Assembly: GCF_000003855.2 (NCBI RefSeq)
Contig: NW_003101680.1
Span: forward strand, 4,628,731-4,692,730
Length of the DNA: 64,000 nucleotides
From: Blastomyces gilchristii SLH14081
Taxonomy: Eukaryota > Ascomycota > Eurotiomycetes > Onygenales > Ajellomycetaceae
Direction: 5' to 3'
Shown here one piece after another: positions 57,547 through 64,000 of the stretch (within the stretch, counting starts at the first letter, position 1; each line of letters begins with the position of its first letter). The translations under genes were made by a program, and so were the position numbers. The notes beneath the pieces are model-generated. The model did no database searches. It was given only the letters and a program-made list of their open reading frames with translations, and was not told the DNA's origin.

Positions 57547-57706
57547 TGAAAAATGTTCATTATCTTCTTATTAGAAATGATTATTCATTGAAAAGATATC
57601 TGAATGTGTAATGACACATAAGAAATAGAAAAATGATGAAACAGTTAAGTGAACATTAAGTTCTTAGATAGAAGCTTACTTATCAGTCACTCTGACTCCG
57701 TAATAA
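57275..57706 (+). mobile_element. Gypsy-A copy 5: 5' LTR and part of the leader
   Basis: A plus-strand LTR (57275-57546) is followed by leader sequence to 57706, where the minus-strand copy 6 begins. The LTR start is undecayed (TGTGGCGGGCTGCGCC). This LTR is 272 bp, about 35 shorter than the others, with a deletion in the middle (near 57370-57410). Remaining parts of the element would be beyond copy 6, outside the window. Confidence 0.82.
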
Positions 57707-57999
57707 TATAAGAGATCTACGCCGAGTAGATCGGTATAATATATATAGGTCTTATATAACAAAGTGAAAAATGTTAAAGAAGGAAAAGAAAGAGAAAGTG
57801 TGAGAATCAGTGATCAGAGTGAATATTTATACATGTATACAGTGTGTACACAGTGAAGCTTCAGAGTGAAAGAATAGAAATTCTGTGAGTTCTTCAGCTA
57901 AGAATCAGTGATTAAGAATGACTGAGAATTGAAGCTTTCAGCAGAATCTATAAAGTGTAAAGAAATAGTCTATATGATGATCAGGCGCAGCCTGTCATA
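57707..57999 (-). repeat. Gypsy-A LTR (copy 6, 3' LTR)
   Basis: The LTR is 293 bp, TATGACAGGCTGCGCC to CTCTTATA on the minus strand; both terminal dinucleotides have drifted (TG to TA, CA to TA). Confidence 0.83.
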
Positions 58000-60900
58000 T
58001 TAGTCCCTCTCTTTCCTGATCATGTGTAGTTCTCATCAGTCAAGAGCTATGATCTCAGATAACATGAAACTCAGAGTCCAGATCAGATGATTATAGTCAA
58101 CTCATTTTACAAGATATTATCAGCTGCGGCTGTGAGATCTCTTATCAAGAATATCTTTAATCTCTTATTCAAGTTCATTATCTTCTTCTATGATCTCTGA
58201 CAGCTGTTAGTCAGAAATCAGTTGAGAAGAGAATAAATCAGTGACAGTGCAGCAGACAAGCTTGTATGAAAGACATTGTGAATTTCTAATGATATGTTAA
58301 GACAGTAGTTATAGCTATCTAGAACTTCTATCACTTTATACTTGATATAACAGTAATTCAGTGTATAAGATGAATATGTGATCTGTATATTCTTGAGATT
58401 CAATCACATCAAGTCTTCTATCTTATATTACTTGACAGAATCTCAGTGAATATTAATTTAATTCTCTTGATCTTGTTTTACAGTTATCATGAAGACCTCT
58501 GCTCAGTCATAAGTATCTTGAAGCTTTGTTACTATATTATTGATAATCTGAATTGAACTGTAGAAGTTTGATGTGAAATGTGTGATTTTTAAAAGATTTA
58601 ATACTTTCATGTAGTAACTGTGTGTAAGGAAGAACAGGCTTACATCTGTTGAAACAGCATCTCAGTCATTGATAGTGATCTCTGCATGTAGAAGAAGCTC
58701 ATGTCAATTGTCTTATAAGTACTTATATAACTTACAAAGATAATTCTTTACAGTCTGAATTATTCATTCTGACATATCATCAGTCTCAGAGTGATAGACA
58801 GTTGATAAATGATACATAATCTTGAGAACTTGACAGATTCTTGTTTAGAGAGTACTCATCAATTAACAGTTCTGATCTGATACTATAGATCTCAGTAATT
58901 CATATATTTAATAGAATAGACTCTGTAGAGAAGCTTCAGTAACTTGTTCAGTATTTATCTTATTACAAGATTTCAATATTATATCTTTACTTAATCAGTT
59001 CATAATGATCAGAATGTTCTTACAATTCTTACTCTGAGAAAGATTAACAGTAAAGTTAATTACTACATCTCATTAGATTCTATCAGAGATATTGAGTGAT
59101 TTCAGTAGATCTTTTCTACAGTTCTTTTATAAAATGATAGAAGAACAATGATTGTAGTTTCAAATGAAATATCTGATACTGTTTAATATCTCAGATCAGT
59201 AGAACTCTTAAGAGATTATTTAGTATAATTATTCACAATCTGAGTGACTGATTATATACAAATCATGCATCTCTTGTATTATTCAGATGCATAAGAATTC
59301 AGAGTGAAGAACTCAATGTTATCTATAAAATCACAGAGTGTTATTATCATCAATTGAGTATTCTGAGATGTCAGTTCTTATACATAGTTCTGAGAGAAAT
59401 CAGAGTGCTTCTTAATATACTGCTTTAATGAGCACTTAAAGAAGTTCATCAGTTTAAGCTATTATATGTCATAATTCATTCAGTGTAGATTTGAGAGAAG
59501 TGGAAATATTAATATCAGTGTCAGTGTCAGTGACAGTTCAGAGAGAAGGTGTTCTAATCAGAGAAGTATATATAGTGTCATAAGTTGTTTCATCTTGATC
59601 AACTAATATCTTCAGATCTAGAAGCTGATATTCTCAGTTCATTCAAAAAGTGTCTATTACATTGAAAGGCATATCTTGCTCTTGTTATAAGAGAGCATCT
59701 GTCATCAAGTTCTGACTGCTGAAATGATAGTGTATTATAAAATAAAAGTGACTTAAGAACTCAGATTATTATATCTGTTGTTCAGTGAGTTTACAGATAG
59801 TTATAAAGTACTTGAGATTCTTATAATCTGTGATTATCTTAAATTTGAAGATACTTCAGAGTTCAAAGTCTCATTCTTCTAGACAGTATACAATTATAAG
59901 AAGTTTCTTATCATAGATTTCATAGTTACATTCAGCAGAGCTTAACTTCTTAGATATAAAGATATATAATTACAAGACATCTTTATTATTTTATTATAAT
60001 ATAGCTTTCTCTGTAATGTAGTCAGAGAAGTCAGCTTTAATAACTATTTCATAGTCAGAGTTAAATATCATTAGCAAAGATATATTAGTAAACATCTTCT
60101 TCATCTGTGTAAATGCAGTATTAATATTCACTGATTATTGAAATACTGAGTTCTTCTTATTAAGTTCTATAAATAATCTTACAAGATCTGAGAAGTTTCT
60201 TATAAATTGCTGATAGAAGTTACTAAATTTGATGAAGTTTTATACACTCTTCACAGTATATAAAACTTCTTATTCAAGAATGACAGAGACTTTCTCAGAA
60301 TTCATTCAAATTCTCTTACCAGCTTCTATGATAAAACCTAGATATTTTGTACTCTTGACTTTGAAATCACACTTGTCAATATCTATTGATAGTTCTGCTT
60401 CTTGTAATTATTGTAATACTCTTTGCATGTATTCTTGATATTCTTTTCTGAACTTATTAGTGAAGATGAGAATGTCATCAAGATATGTAGATACAAATTT
60501 ATCAAGAAAATCTCAGAGTGCTTAGTTGATATACTTCTGAAATGTACTGAGAGTATTAGTCAGTTCAAAGAGTGTGACTACTTATTCAAAGAGATTATAG
60601 CATGTTTGAAATACTGTAAGTCATTCATCTTCTTCAGTAATACAGATCTTATAAAATATAGTAATAATATCTAGTTTTATAAATCATTGAGCTTGTCTGA
60701 TATGAGCTAGAGTTTTATTGATAAGAGATAAAGAATAGCAGTTCTTCTTGATTAATCTATTCAATTCTTGATAGTTTACACAGAATCAGAGTTCTTCATC
60801 TGATTTCTTTGCAAAGAGAATAGAAGCTGCAGTGAAAGAGTTACTAATATGTATGAATTTCTTATTCAACAGATTATTGAGTGTCTTCTGAAGAAGAAGA

Positions 60901-61635
60901 AGTTCATCTCAAGACATATTATAAAGAAGGTCTCATGATGACTCAGAGTTCTTATCATTCTTCTTTTCTAACTTTATACTGTGATTCACTTCTGAGCCTT
61001 GTAAGAGAGGTATATTTATAATGTTATCTTATTGGAAAGATATCTAGATATTCATGATATTGTTAAGAGAGTTTTGTATGAGAATCTGTTATTGTAGTAT
61101 AGAATAACTTTTCTAGAGCTTTATTAATATCAGTCAGACTGATAGAATAGATTGCTATATAATTCTGCTATTAACAATCTTTTCAGTGACTTCTTTTTCA
61201 GAGCATTTCATAAGTGTTGACAGAGATCTGTGTCAGATTCATAGTCTTATGAATATCATCTTTGTGAACTCTATCATTGTTAGAAAATATTAGGCTTCTA
61301 TTTTAAGTATTTAACAAGATGTCTTATTCAGACAGTCAGATAAGTTCTAATATAAGATTATAATTGAGATTATCAACTTCATATGCATAGACATCTTTGT
61401 GTTAATATTCTCTGACATCTATGTTTCACTTCACTATGTAATGAGTATAAATATTCTTTGAGTTATTGAATTCTGTGAGAAGTCAGAGATTTAATAAGAG
61501 AATATACTGAATATTATAACATCTTATGACTGAAGATTTAATCATTGTGTAATGACATAGATCACTGTCTATCATGACTTTCATATTATACATGTTATCA
61601 ATCACAGTAAATACAAGAATCACATTCATTGTCAT
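58000..61635 (-). pseudogene. Gypsy-A copy 6 pol with chromodomain (decayed)
   Basis: The start is MTINVILVFTVIDNMYNMKV at 61635. RT is at about 60930-60280 and has FVSTYLDDILIFTNK, with YLDD intact at 60474-60485. RNase H is at about 60110-59640, integrase at 59250-58500 (HDLYIISHSDCE-like zinc region, then ETDDMSE-like core end), and the chromodomain is near 58190-58060. A polypurine tract (gaaagagagggac) abuts the LTR. Decay is lighter at the active site but stops remain throughout. Confidence 0.83.
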
Positions 61636-62045
61636 TTTCTCTTCAAATTGTTATTATTCAATCTCTTCAAGCTTCTGTTTATAAATTTGAACAGAAGCTA
61701 ATCTTTCCCCTGTTTCATCAGAGTATCTTAATAGTTATTCTCTGAATCTTTCTTCAATGCAATGTGATTGATGTGAACAGGCACTGATTCAGTTATTAAG
61801 TAAGAAGACACTGATCTTTCTCTCAAGTGAGAAGATACATAGACTGATCAGCAGTTAAAGATGATATATTCTGATCAGTTATAATTGATATATGTCTCAT
61901 GTTAACATTGATCAGCAACTTCTTCAGAAGTGATTCTGAGAACTCAGAAGCCTGTTCAGATATCAGAGACTCTTGCTTATATATAGATATTTAAGTCTAC
62001 TCAGTTCATAGCATCTGCATTATTGTTATTATTCTTCAGTGCAGA

Positions 62046-62566
62046 TGTATGAGTAGACTGACCGTGTGACCGTGTCTGGAACCAGGACCAGAATATTTGA
62101 TGGTCTCATTACCAATTCAACTGATTTCATTACACTGTTTTAACATTAGATAGTAGTCTTATACTGTTTCAGTGAAACTTACTATCTACTCTTATCACAT
62201 TTTCCAAATGAGACCATGATTTCCACTTCTCAATTTAAATTATTTTTATTACTTTAAATGACTTTAAATCTCATTTGAGCATTATCAAAAAGCGTTACTT
62301 TTTAAAAAATTAAAAATATTCTAAAAAAACTGTAAAATGTCTAAAAATAGTAACTTTATGTCAAGAATGGGACTAAATGGGACCAAATGAGACCACTTTC
62401 TTATTTTTTCTAAGTCATGGTCTCATTTTGAGATCTGATATATAGTCACTTTGCATGTTTTTTTAATGATTAGTCCCAGCGGGATTCACGTCAAGAAATG
62501 TATGGGACTAGATCAAATGAGATCAAATGTGAAATTCATGATCCTGGCGGCCAGTCTATGTATGAG
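62046..62566 (+). mobile_element. hAT-like MITE, copy 1, with 8-bp target duplications
   Basis: The element is 505 bp (62054-62558), flanked by tgtatgag at 62046-62053 and 62559-62566. Its ends are inverted: tagactgacc and ggccagtcta. An 8-bp duplication with TA-G type ends suits the hAT superfamily. Internal short repeats (gggactaaatgggacc, then gggactagatcaaatgaga) resemble hAT subterminal motifs. It codes for nothing and depends on an unseen transposase. CC, GG and CG are kept. Confidence 0.87.
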
Positions 62567-63283
62567 TGACTGAGATGTAATATCTTCTATCACTGTTCTG
62601 TATACTCTTAAGCTTGATCAGACAGTTATTCAATATTCAGAGTTATATGCAGAAGTTTTCATAAGTTGAGTCTTTATCTACACTTATGAGAATCTGTAAG
62701 AGTTTGAAAGTTAATATCTTCTTAGGCATACTAATCTTCATTCACTTTTCTCAAGATTGATCACCTGCTTCTAGAATCTTAATATCAAAGTCAGAAATGA
62801 ATATTATGAGAGAAGTATTTCTCTGTCAGATACTCTGTAACTAATCTAATACTTTCTTTTGCATAGCAGTGTCTCAGAACAGAATATCAAGATATTTAAT
62901 GATATTATCAGATGTTTATAACACTGATTTACATGCTTTCATTCATGAATGAAACTTCTGTCTTATATAATTCTTCAATTATTCATTGATATATCAATCT
63001 TGATTGATTAATGAACTGATGACATCTTTATCTATACTTAGTTTCACAAGCATTTCCAATCTTCATGATGAATAGAGAGTGAGATGAGAAGTATTAAAAT
63101 ATGCAGAAGTATCTAGACATTTCTTCAGTACTCACATGTTTATATCTGATTTAGTTGATATTGAAATTACTTGAGTAGAAATTCCTAGTTAATATAATTA
63201 TTGAATCTCCTTATATTGATGTTGTTGAGTTGCATGCATATCAGCTATCTATTGCTGTTGTAATTTCAACATTGCTTAAAGTC

Positions 63284-63805
63284 ACTGTGACTAGACTGAC
63301 TGTGTGACCGTGTCTGAGACCAGGACCAGATTTTTTGATAGTCTCATTACCAATTCGACTGATCCCATTACACGGTTTTAACATTAGATAGTAGTCTCAT
63401 ACTGTCTCAGTGAAACTGACTATCTACTCTTATCACATTTTTCAAATGAGATCATGATTTTCACTTCTCAATTTAAATTATTTTTATTGCTTTAAATGAC
63501 TTTAAATCTCATTTGAGTATTACCAAAAAGCATTACTTTTTAAAAAATTAAAAATAGTCTAAAGAAAACCTTAAAATGTCTAAAAATAGTAACTTTATGC
63601 CAAGAATGGAACTAAATGAGATCAAATGAGACCACTTTCTCATTTTTTTCAAGTCATGGTTCCATTTTAAGATCTGATATATAGTCACTTTACATGGTTT
63701 TTTGATAGCTAGTCCCAGCGGGATTCACGCTAAGAAATGTATGGAATCAGACCAAATGAGATCAAATATGAAATTCATGGTTCCGGCGGCCAGTCTAACT
63801 GTGAC
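63284..63805 (+). mobile_element. hAT-like MITE, copy 2, with 8-bp target duplications
   Basis: The element is 506 bp (63292-63797), flanked by actgtgac at 63284-63291 and 63798-63805. It is in the same orientation as copy 1 and closely similar, with most differences transitions (for example gaccgtgtgacc versus gactgtgtgacc). It lies 733 bp from copy 1, in the 5' part of the same gag. Confidence 0.87.
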
Positions 63806-63855
63806 ACTGCATCTATACTCGCATTCGAGCGTTCTCTCATATTATTGATAGATAT

Positions 63856-64000
63856 AGCTGTATTGTTTATCAGATGTGTGACAACTGTGAAATCAGAAGA
63901 AGTGTAATCATATAAATATCTCATATATCTGTATCAAAACTCTCAGATGTTTCACTGATATTCTCTTTATAAGATCTTGTTCTCTTCATAAGATCTTGTT
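63856..64000 (-). other. Gypsy-A copy 6 leader (partial)
   Basis: It is colinear with the leaders at 1-302 and 22264-22565. It ends at the window edge before its 5' LTR. It contains a short duplicated ataagatcttgtt. Confidence 0.7.

Larger units (their letters stand above)
61636..63855 (-). pseudogene. Gypsy-A copy 6 gag (decayed, two MITE insertions)
   Basis: The start codon has changed to ATA (position 63855-63853, compare ATG at 22263); SINNMRERSNASIDAVSQ-like sequence follows. The body is split by MITEs at 62054-62558 and 63292-63797. The zinc knuckle (about 61920-61880) has its first two Cys turned to Tyr. It is not functional. Confidence 0.78.
57707..64000 (-). mobile_element. Gypsy-A copy 6: minus strand, 5' LTR beyond the window
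   Basis: From right to left: leader (about 63856-64000), gag (61636-63855) with two MITE insertions, pol (58000-61635) and 3' LTR (57707-57999). It inserted in the leader of copy 5. The catalytic YLDD is intact here, unlike the other Gypsy-A copies in the window. Confidence 0.88.

Noticed and set aside
1..64000. A mitochondrial or bacterial origin because of the high AT content
   Set aside because: Gypsy, copia, Tad-like LINE, pogo and tRNA-headed SINEs with target duplications are nuclear fungal features, and the undecayed islands have ordinary base composition.

Overview
The window looks like nuclear heterochromatin of a filamentous fungus, most likely an ascomycete (Pezizomycotina). It is a gene-free, AT-rich block of nested transposable elements. 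Their coding regions are recognisable by eye but are broken mostly by C-to-T and G-to-A changes, as expected from repeat-induced point mutation (RIP). I found no intact host gene, rRNA, functional tRNA, bacterial operon or CRISPR array. The species cannot be named from the sequence.

Families, named here for this report: Gypsy-A, a chromodomain Ty3/gypsy element with LTRs of about 305 bp, in six copies; Gypsy-B, a second chromodomain gypsy with LTRs of about 257 bp and an extra frame after pol, in three copies; Gypsy-C, a third gypsy with LTR-like ends of about 470 bp, in one copy; one Ty1/copia element; a Tad-like LINE (one full-length copy, one truncated copy and one chimera); a Fot1/pogo DNA transposon; a tRNA-derived SINE; and two hAT-like MITEs.

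Left half (1-27074): a Gypsy-A LTR and leader (1-615) abuts a Gypsy-C element on the minus strand (616 to about 27074). Gypsy-C is split by a full-length 7.75 kb LINE (3175-10923; 14-bp target duplication) and by a copia element (14804-25108; 5-bp duplication). Inside the copia element lie two opposed partial Gypsy-A copies, joined to the copia 3' LTR by what looks like a single deletion.

Right half (27075-64000): a truncated LINE (27075-32059) carries a pogo element (28445-30768). It adjoins an outer Gypsy-B copy that runs to 57274. Into this were inserted a minus-strand Gypsy-B (32413-47098), a plus-strand Gypsy-B (47394-54663) and a SINE (55335-55703). The minus-strand Gypsy-B holds a Gypsy-A (38424-45784), and that in turn holds a SINE/LINE chimera (40129-41749). 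The outer 3' LTR is broken by another Gypsy-A LTR. A further minus-strand Gypsy-A lies in that copy's leader and carries two MITEs in its gag.

Functionally the window is a graveyard. The LINE would have moved itself and, judging by a shared 3' end, the SINE; the gypsy and copia copies encode decayed gag and pol. The most interesting signals are the tRNA-headed LINE chimera whose mutated and unmutated halves meet at its junction, the unusual mutation context (loss of CC/GG/CG with CA/TG kept), the extra Gypsy-B frame, and an antisense frame in the Gypsy-C leader.
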